Source: Lachnospiraceae bacterium (GTDB lineage: Bacteria; Bacillota; Clostridia; Lachnospirales; Anaerotignaceae). Taken from it: a DNA stretch of 13,261 nucleotides. Below the pieces are notes generated by a model. It had not been told where the DNA came from. It ran no database searches and saw only the letters and a program-made list of their open reading frames with translations. Shown here piece after piece: positions 1 through 7,386 of the stretch. The DNA lies in NCBI GenBank assembly GCA_019422065.1, contig JAHZEA010000028.1:1-13261 (forward strand), given 5' to 3'. Positions within the stretch are counted from its first letter, which is position 1. Every line of letters starts with the position of its first letter. The position numbers and the translations under genes were made by a program.

Positions 1-839
1 ACAAAATGCGGCTTAATGATAATTTGAATGGTATTTGTGTTAATGTTTTAAATAAGCTTTCTGTTTCTGATGAAAAGTGGATTGCGGTAGACGAAATAGG
101 TTATTTAGAGACTGAATGTGAGAACTACTGTAATGCGCTTTTACGGATTATGGATAATAAACCCCTTTTTGCTGTAATACGCAAAGACGACATACCTTTT
201 TTGAACAGTTTAAAAAGCCGGAAAGATGTATGTTTAATAGATTTAGATGATATTTATAATCACATAGGTTTTGTGATTATGGCTTCGGGAGAAGGCAAAA
301 GGTTTGGTTCAAATAAGCTTATTGCGCCCTTTGGTGAAAGTATTGTGATTGAAAACATATTAAAAGCAACTGACATGCCTTTTGCAAAGCGTATTGCAGT
401 TACAAGGCATGAAGAAGTTATGGAGCTTTGCGGTAAGCACAAAGTAGAAGCTATATTACACAATTTTCCGCACAGAAGCGATACTGTGCGTATAGGAGTA
501 AAGGCTATTGAAAATGCGGAAAATAAAGTGAAAGGCTGTATATTCTCTCCCGGTGACCAGCCCCTTTTATCGAAAGAAACAATTGAAGTTATGGTACTTA
601 TGATTGATATGTTTCCGGATAAAATACATCGGTTATGTTACAATGAAAAAATGGGAGCGCCTGTTTATTTCCCTAAAAAATATTTTGAGCAATTAAAAAA
701 TCTTCCAATAGGCAAAGGCGGAAGCTGTATTATTAAAGAAAACGAGGAAGATGTGGTATATATTCCGGCAAAAAATCAATGGGAAATTTGCGATATAGAC
801 ACGCCGGATGATTTAGAGTTTTTGCTTACAAAAAAATGA
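1..839 (+). CDS. Molybdenum cofactor cytidylyltransferase (MocA-like) fused to the C-terminal part of a THEP1-like NTPase; 5' end outside the window
   Basis: The first in-frame ATG is at 6, but the frame is open to the window edge and no ribosome binding site is visible, so the true start lies to the left. Residues about 25-82 (numbered from that ATG) resemble the Walker B half of THEP1-type nucleoside triphosphatases (VDEIGYLE, then AVIRKDDIPF). From about residue 87 a MobA-like nucleotidyltransferase begins: a variant of the LAAGxSxRFGxxK loop (MASGEGKRFGSNK), the GDQP metal/nucleotide motif at 183-186, GKGG at 236-239 and the C-terminal DIDTPDDL. MocA-type enzymes transfer CMP to molybdopterin for xanthine dehydrogenase-family hydroxylases in the cytoplasm. 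The fused NTPase half suggests a combined accessory role, which is inference. The convergent NCS2 permease supports a purine-hydroxylase locus. The N-terminal Walker A should be upstream. The MobA-like assignment is firm; the exact nucleotide and cofactor are less certain. Confidence 0.82.
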   Translation, partial: KMRLNDNLNGICVNVLNKLSVSDEKWIAVDEIGYLETECENYCNALLRIMDNKPLFAVIRKDDIPFLNSLKSRKDVCLIDLDDIYNHIGFVIMASGEGKRFGSNKLIAPFGESIVIENILKATDMPFAKRIAVTRHEEVMELCGKHKVEAILHNFPHRSDTVRIGVKAIENAENKVKGCIFSPGDQPLLSKETIEVMVLMIDMFPDKIHRLCYNEKMGAPVYFPKKYFEQLKNLPIGKGGSCIIKENEEDVVYIPAKNQWEICDIDTPDDLEFLLTKK

Positions 840-870
840 GGATTAAGTCTTATAAGACCAATCCTCATTT
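834..870. terminator. Bidirectional intrinsic terminator between convergent genes
   Basis: An 11-bp stem, AAATGAGGATT (834-844) with AATCCTCATTT (860-870), encloses a second palindrome (GTCTTATAAGAC, 847-858). It is bordered by an A-run on the left and a T-run on the right, so each strand reads stem plus U-tract. The hairpin overlaps the stop codon of the left gene and ends 2 bp from the stop codon of the permease. Confidence 0.88.
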
Positions 871-872
871 TT

Positions 873-2198
873 TTATTTACTATTGGCAGTATCTTTTGGT
901 AAAACCAAGTTCAATATAATTGCCACAATTGTTGCTATTACAACAGGTGATTTACCTAATACGGTTGTAATACTTTCTGGAAACTGTGCTAAGCTTGCTG
1001 GTGTTTGTGTAATACCAACACCTAATGCAACAGCTAAGCCTACAATAGATGCGTTTCTGTATGTTAAAGGTTCTTTTGTAATAAGTTTAATACCGGTAAC
1101 GGATATAGAGGCGAATACGGAAACTGTAGCACCGCCCAATACACAGTATGGTATAGTTGTTAATGCGGCTGAAAATTTTGGCAAAAAACCAGCTATCATA
1201 ATAATTACAGCTGCTAAGCCTAAAACACAGCGGTTAATAACTTTTGTTGTTGTAATTATGCCTACATTCTGGCTATATGTAGCTGTAGGAAGTCCGCCGA
1301 AAATGGCACCGATTATATTTGTTATGCCATACATAATAATACCGCCTTGAACTTCCTTGTCTTTTGGCTCGCGGTTCATAGCGCCTGTTGTGGTTGCAGT
1401 AAAGTCGCCTATTGCCTGAATAGAGTTTATGGCAAAGAGTATACCTATTGCTGTGCAAGCTGCTATGTCAAATTCTAATCCAAAATGAAGAGGTTTAGGC
1501 AAAGCAAAGTAACCTGCTGTTTGTATGCCTGAAACATCCACAAGACCAAAGAAGAAAGCTACTATATAACCTGCTGCAATACCTACTAATATAGAAGCAA
1601 GTTTTAAAATTCCTTTTGAAAAATGATTTAATGCTGTAACCACAGCAAGAGTAAATATAGCAATAAGCCAGTTTTGCCATGAACCGAAATTAGGGTTTGA
1701 ACTTCCTCCGGCCATATAATTAATTGCAGTTGGATAAAGTGAAAGGCCTATTGTAAAAACAACAGTACCTGTTACAAGGGGCGGGAAGAACGGTCGTATC
1801 TTTTTTGAAAACAACCCTATTATAATAGCAATTATTCCGCCTATTACTTGAGCTCCAAGTATTGTTCCAACATTAGAAGATGCCGCTATTGCCTGCATTG
1901 TGGGTACATAAGCAAAGCTTATTCCAACTATCATTGGTATACCCGAACCTAACTGTAATTTTTGTTTTGATATAGGAAAAAGCTGAAGCAGTGTGCTTAT
2001 AGCAGAAATAAAAAGTGAAGTTTGAATTAAAATCAGTTTATCTTCGGCATTAAGTCCGGCAACACCAGATGTAATGATAGCTGGTGTTACGCAGCCTACT
2101 ATCATAGCAACAACATGCTGCATAGCCATAGGCAGTGAGTGACTGAGCTTTGGGATACCGTCAATGTCAAATATTGACGCAGTAGTGGTTGTTTTCAT
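873..2198 (-). CDS. NCS2-family nucleobase (xanthine/uracil-type) permease
   Basis: A 441-residue polytopic membrane protein of normal NCS2 length, expected to import a purine base with a cation across the cytoplasmic membrane. The start is fixed by an AGGAGGA ribosome binding site (2204-2210) ahead of the ATG. Recognisable parts are the N-terminal GIPKLSHSLPMAMQHVVAM segment, the GSGIPMIVGISFAY helix, the TM8 motif QAIGDFTAT (261-269) and the family signature QNVGIITTTK (310-319) followed by NRCV. The purine-type context (MocA-like neighbour) favours xanthine or urate over uracil, but the substrate cannot be fixed from sequence alone. One oddity is Gln261, where characterised xanthine permeases such as E. 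coli XanQ carry a functionally critical Glu in the E-x-x-G-D motif. It has its own promoter and no purine riboswitch is visible in its leader. Confidence 0.93.
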   Translation of the reverse strand: MKTTTTASIFDIDGIPKLSHSLPMAMQHVVAMIVGCVTPAIITSGVAGLNAEDKLILIQTSLFISAISTLLQLFPISKQKLQLGSGIPMIVGISFAYVPTMQAIAASSNVGTILGAQVIGGIIAIIIGLFSKKIRPFFPPLVTGTVVFTIGLSLYPTAINYMAGGSSNPNFGSWQNWLIAIFTLAVVTALNHFSKGILKLASILVGIAAGYIVAFFFGLVDVSGIQTAGYFALPKPLHFGLEFDIAACTAIGILFAINSIQAIGDFTATTTGAMNREPKDKEVQGGIIMYGITNIIGAIFGGLPTATYSQNVGIITTTKVINRCVLGLAAVIIMIAGFLPKFSAALTTIPYCVLGGATVSVFASISVTGIKLITKEPLTYRNASIVGLAVALGVGITQTPASLAQFPESITTVLGKSPVVIATIVAIILNLVLPKDTANSK

Positions 2199-2229
2199 TT
2201 TGTTCCTCCTGAATTAATAGAATGTATAT

Positions 2230-2257
2230 ATTATACAATAACTCATTGGAATTACAA
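2230..2257 (-). promoter_or_regulatory. Probable sigma-A promoter for the NCS2 permease
   Basis: On the minus strand, TTGTAA (2252-2257) and a perfect TATAAT (2230-2235) are separated by 16 bp. The -10 ends about 30 bp before the permease start, leaving room for the AGGAGG site. Confidence 0.6.
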
Positions 2258-2373
2258 TATTATTTTAAAAAACTTGTAAGAAACAATCGAAATATGTTAT
2301 ACAATGTCTTACAATTAAATTTTTAATATTAAATATGAGCTATATTAACTAATTTAAAAGCAATACATTTTAT

Positions 2374-2400
2374 TAACTAAGGTATATAAAATGCCGATGT
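2374..2400 (+). promoter_or_regulatory. Candidate sigma-28 (SigD/FliA-type) promoter
   Basis: TAAC (2374-2377), a 15-bp spacer and GCCGATGT (2393-2400) match the SigD consensus TAAA-N15-GCCGATAT at 3/4 and 7/8 positions with exact spacing. The predicted start near 2407 leaves a short leader of about 29 nt containing the strong ribosome binding site of the gene at 2436. GCCGATGT stands out in very AT-rich surroundings. Confidence 0.62.
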
Positions 2401-2435
2401 TATAGTTGAAATAATATAAATACGGGGGAAGGTTT

Positions 2436-3251
2436 ATGAGGGTAAATGCAAATTTTTTATTGTCAAACCAAACAGTACTTCCATCAGGAGTTATAAATAG
2501 AAGTATTAATAATCAGTTAGGCAACAAAAGCAAAACATCAAATGATAAATCCGTAATATCTCCACAAGGCAAAGCAATGCAGATGATAGAACAGCTGCAA
2601 AAACAAAAAGAAACAGTAATTCAAAGAAAAAATGAGTTTTTAACAAATGCTGAGGAAAGCGGTCTTGATGGGGATACAGTTAAGGCTATGAAGGATTTAT
2701 ATGATAAGCAGTTAGACCAGATAGACGAACAAATTTCTCAGATTTATTCCAGCCAGATGAAAGAAGCATCTGAAGAAAAAGAAGAATCAGGGGTTTACAG
2801 CAAAAAAGATGTATTAAATGGACAGTCTGATATTGAAAAACTAAATAGCATATCTCAAGCTGCTAACAAAATTTCTCAAGCTGAGATTGTTAATGGAATA
2901 GCTGAAAAAAATGAAAATAAAATCAGTATTAAAGAAGCTGAGATACATACAAGTGAGCTTAGGATTGATAATTTGGAAAGTGCGAAATTAATTGACAATA
3001 GCTTGTCAGTGGAAGATGCTATTAAAAACGAGCAGGCCAAGATTGAAGAAAAAAGAAACGAAATTAATGATTTAGACAAGCAATTTATGTCTTTAAATAA
3101 TATACATGGAAGTTTAATAAATGATGCAAATGATGAAATGGAATATACAGAAGAATCAAAAGAGAACTATTTAATTAACAATTCTTATGAATCTGAGGTT
3201 ATATCCAGTGTTGAAAACATTCCACAAAGCAGGCAAGAGACTGATGATTAA
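2436..3251 (+). CDS. Uncharacterised coiled-coil protein, possibly motility-regulon
   Basis: A 271-residue protein of no family I can name. The start is set by GGGGGAAGG (2424-2432) just before the ATG. There is no signal peptide or membrane segment. It is hydrophilic, rich in Glu, Lys, Ser, Asn and Ile, and contains no Cys or Trp. After a disordered N-terminus, an ISPQGKA segment (41-47) leads into a coiled coil (about 48-105), then a charged linker and a second heptad-rich stretch (about 150-220, with SIKEAEIHTSELRIDNLE and EEKRNEINDLDKQF). The tail is acidic and Ser-rich. It forms a single-gene unit between a sigma-28-like promoter and a strong terminator. Lack of Cys and coiled-coil ends are common in flagellar axial or exported proteins, but the link to motility is inference resting mainly on the promoter. 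Confidence 0.72.
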   Translation: MRVNANFLLSNQTVLPSGVINRSINNQLGNKSKTSNDKSVISPQGKAMQMIEQLQKQKETVIQRKNEFLTNAEESGLDGDTVKAMKDLYDKQLDQIDEQISQIYSSQMKEASEEKEESGVYSKKDVLNGQSDIEKLNSISQAANKISQAEIVNGIAEKNENKISIKEAEIHTSELRIDNLESAKLIDNSLSVEDAIKNEQAKIEEKRNEINDLDKQFMSLNNIHGSLINDANDEMEYTEESKENYLINNSYESEVISSVENIPQSRQETDD

Positions 3252-3280
3252 AAGTAATTTTTATATAATAAATTTACGAC

Positions 3281-3312
3281 AAAAACAGTGTGTTATTGCA
3301 CACTGTTTTTTT
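3281..3312 (+). terminator. Intrinsic terminator of the coiled-coil gene
   Basis: CAGTGTG (3286-3292), a 6-nt loop and CACACTG (3299-3305) form the stem. An A-run upstream and seven Ts downstream flank it, 30 bp after the stop codon. Confidence 0.92.
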
Positions 3313-3974
3313 GCTGCACTTAATAATAAAATCAGTATGTAAAACTTTATTAGTTATACAAATAGTGCCAAAATGAGTTATAAAGAGTTTATACGGAAAA
3401 AATTTCGTGTGATAAAAAATGAATATTATCATAATTTTTGGAAGATATTAAGCTGTTTTTAGAAAATTTATTAATTAGTCAATTATGACGGAAAAGCAAT
3501 TAAGAAAAATGACAGACTTTATTGTTTTAAATAAATATAAGTAATATATTAAGATTTTATTTGATAAAAATGAAAAATAATGGGACAAAAATTCTATAAA
3601 ATGTTTTCTTTTTTTATAAAAAGCATTGAAAAATTAGATGGATTGTTTGATAATTATTATATACTACATAAATCATAAACTTATTATAACTTATTATAAA
3701 TTATAAGTTTTTAAGTGTAAAAATAGAAATAAAGAATATATTTATTTTAATTAAAATCAAATATATAAAACAGGAAATATTATTTAATGAGCTATATGAA
3801 ATTTTATTAATTAGCCTATAAATATAAGGGTGTTTAGGTATGGTTATAATGGGGGTTATGCTATACCTAAGCTATATTAGTAATAAGGGTTAGTTAAATT
3901 AAATAAAACTTTGGATTGTGGGGTGATTATAAAAAGTTATAAAAAGAAGTAATTTATATTTTATATTGTGAAAA
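3313..3974 (+). other. AT-rich spacer with no gene recognised
   Basis: About 660 bp of very AT-rich DNA between a terminator and the SLH gene. I see no ORF with a ribosome binding site and no known riboswitch fold. It contains a 10-bp tandem repeat (ACTTATTATA at 3679-3688 and 3689-3698) inside a weak palindrome (AAACTTAT 3677-3684, ATAAGTTT 3703-3710), and the stronger inverted repeat at 3832-3872 listed separately. The promoter and a leader of more than 100 nt for the SLH gene probably lie in its last 150 bp. Confidence 0.5.
3832..3872 (+). promoter_or_regulatory. Operator-like inverted repeat over a TATAAT box
   Basis: TTAGGTAT (3834-3841) and ATACCTAA (3863-3870) are perfect complements, extendable with G-T pairs to a 13-bp stem (3832-3844 with 3860-3872). 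TATAAT (3845-3850) lies at the start of the loop, so the repeat would bracket the -10 and start point of a promoter for the SLH gene. No good -35 is visible. It could be an operator or an RNA hairpin. Confidence 0.4.
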
Positions 3975-3989
3975 TTGGAGGGAAGTATT

Positions 3990-5852
3990 ATGAAAAAAAT
4001 ATTGGCAGCTTTTTTAGCAGTATTATGCACTTTTATTTCAGTTGGAACTTTTGCTTATGCTCAGCCTTTTTGTTATGATGATGATACACTAGCTGATGCT
4101 TTACATGAGTTTGGGCTTTTTCAGGGTACCGGAACGGATTCATCAGGAAACCCGATTTACAGTTTAGAGAAGGCGCCAACAAGACAGGAAGCTATAGTTA
4201 TGCTTGTTAGGCTTCTTGGAAAAGAAGAAACAGCTGCTAACGGTACATGGAAACATCCTTTTACAGATGTTGATGCATGGGCTGATAAATATGTAGGATA
4301 CGCTTATGAAAACGGAATTGCAAAGGGAACAACAGAAACACTATTTGGAGCAAATCAAAACATAAGTGCACAGCAGTATATTACTTTTTTGCTTAGAGCT
4401 TTGGGATACAGTGACGCTTCAGGCGGTGACTTTACATATGCTAACGCCTGTGCTTTTTCTGACTCTGTTGGGTTAACAAATGGGGTTTACTCACTTAATT
4501 CTTCTTTTTTACGCGGAGATGTTGTTTGGTTATCGTGCAGTGCATTGTTACAGGAACAGAAAAGCAATGGTGTACCACTTGTTAAACAGCTTAAAAAAGA
4601 CGGCGCCATAACTGAAAGTGAATACATTAATGGACTTAAAATGATGGAAATTGCTGATTTAAAAGAAGATTTCAGATATATTACTCTTTATGAATCTGAC
4701 GGAAATGATGTAGTTATTGATGTATTTGCTCTTTATTCTCAGCCGGCTTCCGGTGAGTATAGCGGATATCAGCAGATAAAGGGATATGATTATGATGATG
4801 TATATCCAATATATTATAAAGGCACAAAAAATTCTTATTCATATACTGTAGACCACAATGATAATTTAGACGAAATATGCTATTGGAATTTCAATGGTGT
4901 TACATATAAAAATACAAGACGTGAATGCTATGGATTTTTTAATGATACACTTGCTTTCCAGACTTATTACGGAAGTTTATCAAATGAGGTATTATCAAGC
5001 AATTGGTTTAGGGCAGCCTTTGGGGATACGTATGAGGACTGGGTTCATTACATGGCATTTACTACTGGAAATGCTGAAAGGATTGTGGAGAGATTTCTTC
5101 AAGTGCAATCAGGAACATATTATAATGAGCCACGTGGAGGTTTATCACCTGAAAGTTATTTTGGATTATATAATGCTCAGGAAGCTTATAGTGAACAATT
5201 AATTAATGCTGATTGGATTTCAGAAAATGAATTAAGGAATTTATCCGGAAACCGTGATTTATGCTTTGACAGTACAATGAGTTCTTTGGACAACTACTAT
5301 AAGGGCACTGGAAACGTTGTGTATGGTTTTTATCTTCAGGGAAATGCTGCCCAAGAGCTTATGTTTATATATGATATGCCTGATTCTTTTGCTGAATCAG
5401 AAAATGCTCAAGGGGAATACAGCGGAATTAATTTTAAGCGAGAAAACAATGAATGGTACTTTAATCCGGCTGATTTAATAAGTGTTGGACTTCTTAATTC
5501 TGACGGAAGCTTTAACGAGAATTTTACTCCTCAGACATTTATGCCTGAAAAAGCTGAAAAAGAATGGGAAAGTGAATGGATAACATCACAGCAGCTGGAT
5601 TCTATTTATGGTTTATCGTCATACTTTGCCGGAGGAGAAGTTTGGATTTGGCATGATGCATTATATGGAGAAAACGAAGAAGATGTAAAATATGTTCTTA
5701 CAGGTGTGCCAAAGAGCAGTTTAGGTAAAGATGTAGTTCACAATTCAAAATATAACGGTCATACAATAAGATTAAAGTATGACGGTGGTTTTGATGGAGG
5801 TCTTGCCTTTAATTATAAAGATTTGGTAGATTCAGGAATAATTGAAGAATAA
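3990..5852 (+). CDS. Secreted S-layer-homology (SLH) domain protein
   Basis: A 620-residue exported protein. ATG at 3990 is preferred over the in-frame TTG at 3975 because GGAGGGA (3977-3983) is correctly spaced for it and the product then begins with a classical signal peptide (MKK, hydrophobic core, AYA cleavage before Gln25). Residues about 33-118 hold one SLH repeat (LFQGTGTD, PTRQEAIVMLVRLLGKE, PFTDVDAWADKYVGYAYENGI) and about 119-180 a second (NISAQQYITFLLRALGY, then a degenerate FLRGDVVWLS). SLH domains bind pyruvylated secondary cell-wall polymers, so the protein should sit on the cell surface. Residues about 225-620 are Tyr-, Asp- and Asn-rich, match no family I recognise and show no obvious catalytic motif. 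It is a single-gene unit with its own terminator. Its job beyond surface anchoring is unknown. Confidence 0.88.
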   Translation: MKKILAAFLAVLCTFISVGTFAYAQPFCYDDDTLADALHEFGLFQGTGTDSSGNPIYSLEKAPTRQEAIVMLVRLLGKEETAANGTWKHPFTDVDAWADKYVGYAYENGIAKGTTETLFGANQNISAQQYITFLLRALGYSDASGGDFTYANACAFSDSVGLTNGVYSLNSSFLRGDVVWLSCSALLQEQKSNGVPLVKQLKKDGAITESEYINGLKMMEIADLKEDFRYITLYESDGNDVVIDVFALYSQPASGEYSGYQQIKGYDYDDVYPIYYKGTKNSYSYTVDHNDNLDEICYWNFNGVTYKNTRRECYGFFNDTLAFQTYYGSLSNEVLSSNWFRAAFGDTYEDWVHYMAFTTGNAERIVERFLQVQSGTYYNEPRGGLSPESYFGLYNAQEAYSEQLINADWISENELRNLSGNRDLCFDSTMSSLDNYYKGTGNVVYGFYLQGNAAQELMFIYDMPDSFAESENAQGEYSGINFKRENNEWYFNPADLISVGLLNSDGSFNENFTPQTFMPEKAEKEWESEWITSQQLDSIYGLSSYFAGGEVWIWHDALYGENEEDVKYVLTGVPKSSLGKDVVHNSKYNGHTIRLKYDGGFDGGLAFNYKDLVDSGIIEE

Positions 5853-5891
5853 AATTTAAGATACGTAAGTTTAAACTGATGTTATGATAGG

Positions 5892-5927
5892 AAACGGTTA
5901 AAACCATTTGGTTTTAGCCGTTTTTTT
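5892..5927 (+). terminator. Intrinsic terminator of the SLH gene
   Basis: AAACGGTTAAAACC (5892-5905), loop ATTT, then GGTTTTAGCCGTTT, followed by a T-run. The stem has one G-T pair. It lies 40 bp after the stop codon. Confidence 0.93.
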
Positions 5928-6267
5928 ATGCATCAAAATAAAATATATTTAAAATATCTAAAGTTTAATTTATTTAAAGTTAGACTGAAATATTCTTTAT
6001 AAACTAAGGAATTTTTTTAATAGAATAAAATTTAATGTTATTATTTTTAATTCGCATTTCTTTAAATTTTTTATTTTAACTGATTTTGATAATTTTTGGA
6101 TTAGATAAAATTTCTATATATTAATTAATTTAAGTATACAGGGCAAAAAGGGTCACCGAGGGGACGTACTTTTGATATATAATCCAAAATATCTTAAATA
6201 TTCTATATAACGGCCGGCAGTATATATAAAGTATTTAAGTGAATTTTACAAAAAGGAAGTGATTAAT
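5928..6267 (+). other. AT-rich spacer before the phage-like cassette
   Basis: No ORF with a ribosome binding site is visible. The stretch 5928-6140 is almost pure A/T. It is followed by the GC-richer motif at 6141-6176 and a small GC-rich palindromic core (GGCCGGC) around 6211-6217. A promoter for the downstream operon should lie here, but I cannot point to a convincing -35/-10 pair. Confidence 0.45.
6141..6176 (+). repeat. Possible REP/RAYT-associated repeat remnant
   Basis: A GC-rich island in an AT-rich spacer reads GGGTCACCGAGGGGACGTAC followed by TTTTG. It resembles the GTCACC-GGGGACG-TTCTTTTG sequences that I recall recurring as dispersed repeats in many Firmicute genomes, often near Y1/RAYT-type transposase genes. 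No transposase is present here, and the resemblance is from memory. Confidence 0.4.
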
Positions 6268-7095
6268 TTGAGTACAAGTACAGAAAATTATGGGTTGAAA
6301 AAACCGGATCAGGAAGATTTTTATAATGTTGAAGATTTTAATGCCAATGCGGATATAATTGACAGTCAGCTTAAAGCACTTTCAGACGGTTTGGGTTCAG
6401 CAGCCCAAGAGAGCACATTAAACGGTATAAACTCTAAAATCGGCGAAACAGGGAATACTGGCGGAAGTTCATCATCCGGAAGTATTTTTGCTAAATTAAA
6501 CAAAATAATTACAGATGCAGCATCATTAAGCAGCTTAATAGGACAGACTAATAATTCCGGAGGTACAACATCTGCTGGAACGGTTTTTGCAAAGCTTAAC
6601 AAAATAATATCTGACATAGCAGCTTTTGTTGCAAACTATACAGCTGCAAGAGCCGGATATATTGACAATATTAGAAGTTATACAATGACTGATAATTCTG
6701 CAAGCAAAACCGGAGTACTTAGCCAAAAAGATTCGTATATAATTTCACTTTTGGAAAATACGTCTTTTGGACTTAATGCAATAAAAGGTGACACTAAGTT
6801 TTTTGGACAGGTTGCCCAGTCAGGAACAATAAAAGGGTTAAATAACAATACAGAAGATTTTGGTTCGCCTGTATCATATACTGGAATATGCAGATTGCTT
6901 ATAGGTTTTGTTGATGAAGAATTTAATTATCCTCCACGTTTAAAGATAAATGTTGATGGAAAAGGAGAAAAAATTATTTATGAAAGTATTTTTGGAAATG
7001 CTTGTAAAAGGTGGTTAACTTTTGACTGCATGAAATCTGTTGAATTTTCTGTTTCTGGTCAGCCTAATGTGGGTTATATTATTCTGACTCAATAA
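6268..7095 (+). CDS. Phage tail-fibre-like protein with internal 33-residue repeat
   Basis: A 275-residue protein. TTG at 6268 is chosen because AAGGAAGTGAT (6253-6263) is spaced for it, whereas the in-frame GTG at 6259 lies inside that site. The N-terminus, YGLKKPDQEDFYNVEDFNAN followed by ADIID, is the conserved attachment region of many Firmicute siphophage and tailocin tail proteins. Residues 58-86 and 91-119 form a tandem repeat with a 33-residue period (IGETGNTGG...FAKLNKII and IGQTNNSGG...FAKLNKII). The C-terminal part (about 160-275) is a probable beta-rich domain of unknown fold, likely the receptor-binding tip. It leads an operon that continues to the endolysin. The protein would bind the surface of a target cell if assembled on a tail, yet no other tail structural genes are in the window. 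Confidence 0.82.
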   Translation: MSTSTENYGLKKPDQEDFYNVEDFNANADIIDSQLKALSDGLGSAAQESTLNGINSKIGETGNTGGSSSSGSIFAKLNKIITDAASLSSLIGQTNNSGGTTSAGTVFAKLNKIISDIAAFVANYTAARAGYIDNIRSYTMTDNSASKTGVLSQKDSYIISLLENTSFGLNAIKGDTKFFGQVAQSGTIKGLNNNTEDFGSPVSYTGICRLLIGFVDEEFNYPPRLKINVDGKGEKIIYESIFGNACKRWLTFDCMKSVEFSVSGQPNVGYIILTQ

Positions 7096-7113
7096 TAAAA
7101 AAGAGGTGTTAGT

Positions 7114-7371
7114 TTGAATATTTTAATTAAGGAAGAAAAGTTTATAAAAGATAATGTTCCGTATATAAAAAAATACTTTGGTACAGATGAAGAACACATA
7201 ACTGGAATACTTGAAGCACCCGTAGTTGAAGATGAAAACATAAATGTTAATAAACTATCTTCAAACGATATTGCCATTTCTCAGATTCTTTTGACACAGC
7301 AGGAAATGATAATTAAGCAGAATGAAAATGAAAAAGTTTTGTCAGATTTTATTTCAAGTCAAAAATCTTAA
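7114..7371 (+). CDS. Small hypothetical phage-cassette protein
   Basis: An 85-residue acidic, soluble protein with no recognised domain. The TTG start is supported by AGAGGTG (7102-7108). It starts 18 bp after the tail-fibre gene and ends 15 bp before the XkdX gene, so it is cotranscribed. Its C-terminal third (ISQILLTQQEMIIKQNENEK) looks helical and coiled-coil-like, as do the short proteins often found between tail-fibre and XkdX genes in clostridial prophages. That positional comparison is from memory, and the function is unknown. Confidence 0.72.
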   Translation: MNILIKEEKFIKDNVPYIKKYFGTDEEHITGILEAPVVEDENINVNKLSSNDIAISQILLTQQEMIIKQNENEKVLSDFISSQKS

Positions 7372-7386
7372 TTAAGGGGGAGTAAT

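Noticed and set aside
883..1350. 155-codon plus-strand ORF inside the permease
   Set aside because: It is antisense to a well-supported NCS2 gene with motifs in the other frame, and it lacks a ribosome binding site.
2199..2260. Purine (guanine/xanthine) riboswitch in the permease leader
   Set aside because: The predicted leader is only about 25 nt and no conserved TATA...ATATGG-type core or three-way junction is visible.
3677..3710. 10-bp tandem repeat as a CRISPR or iteron array
   Set aside because: Only two copies, almost pure A/T, with no spacers or nearby cas or rep genes.
3975..3989. TTG at 3975 as start of the SLH gene
   Set aside because: It overlaps the GGAGGGA ribosome binding site, and the ATG at 3990 gives a clean signal peptide with correct spacing.
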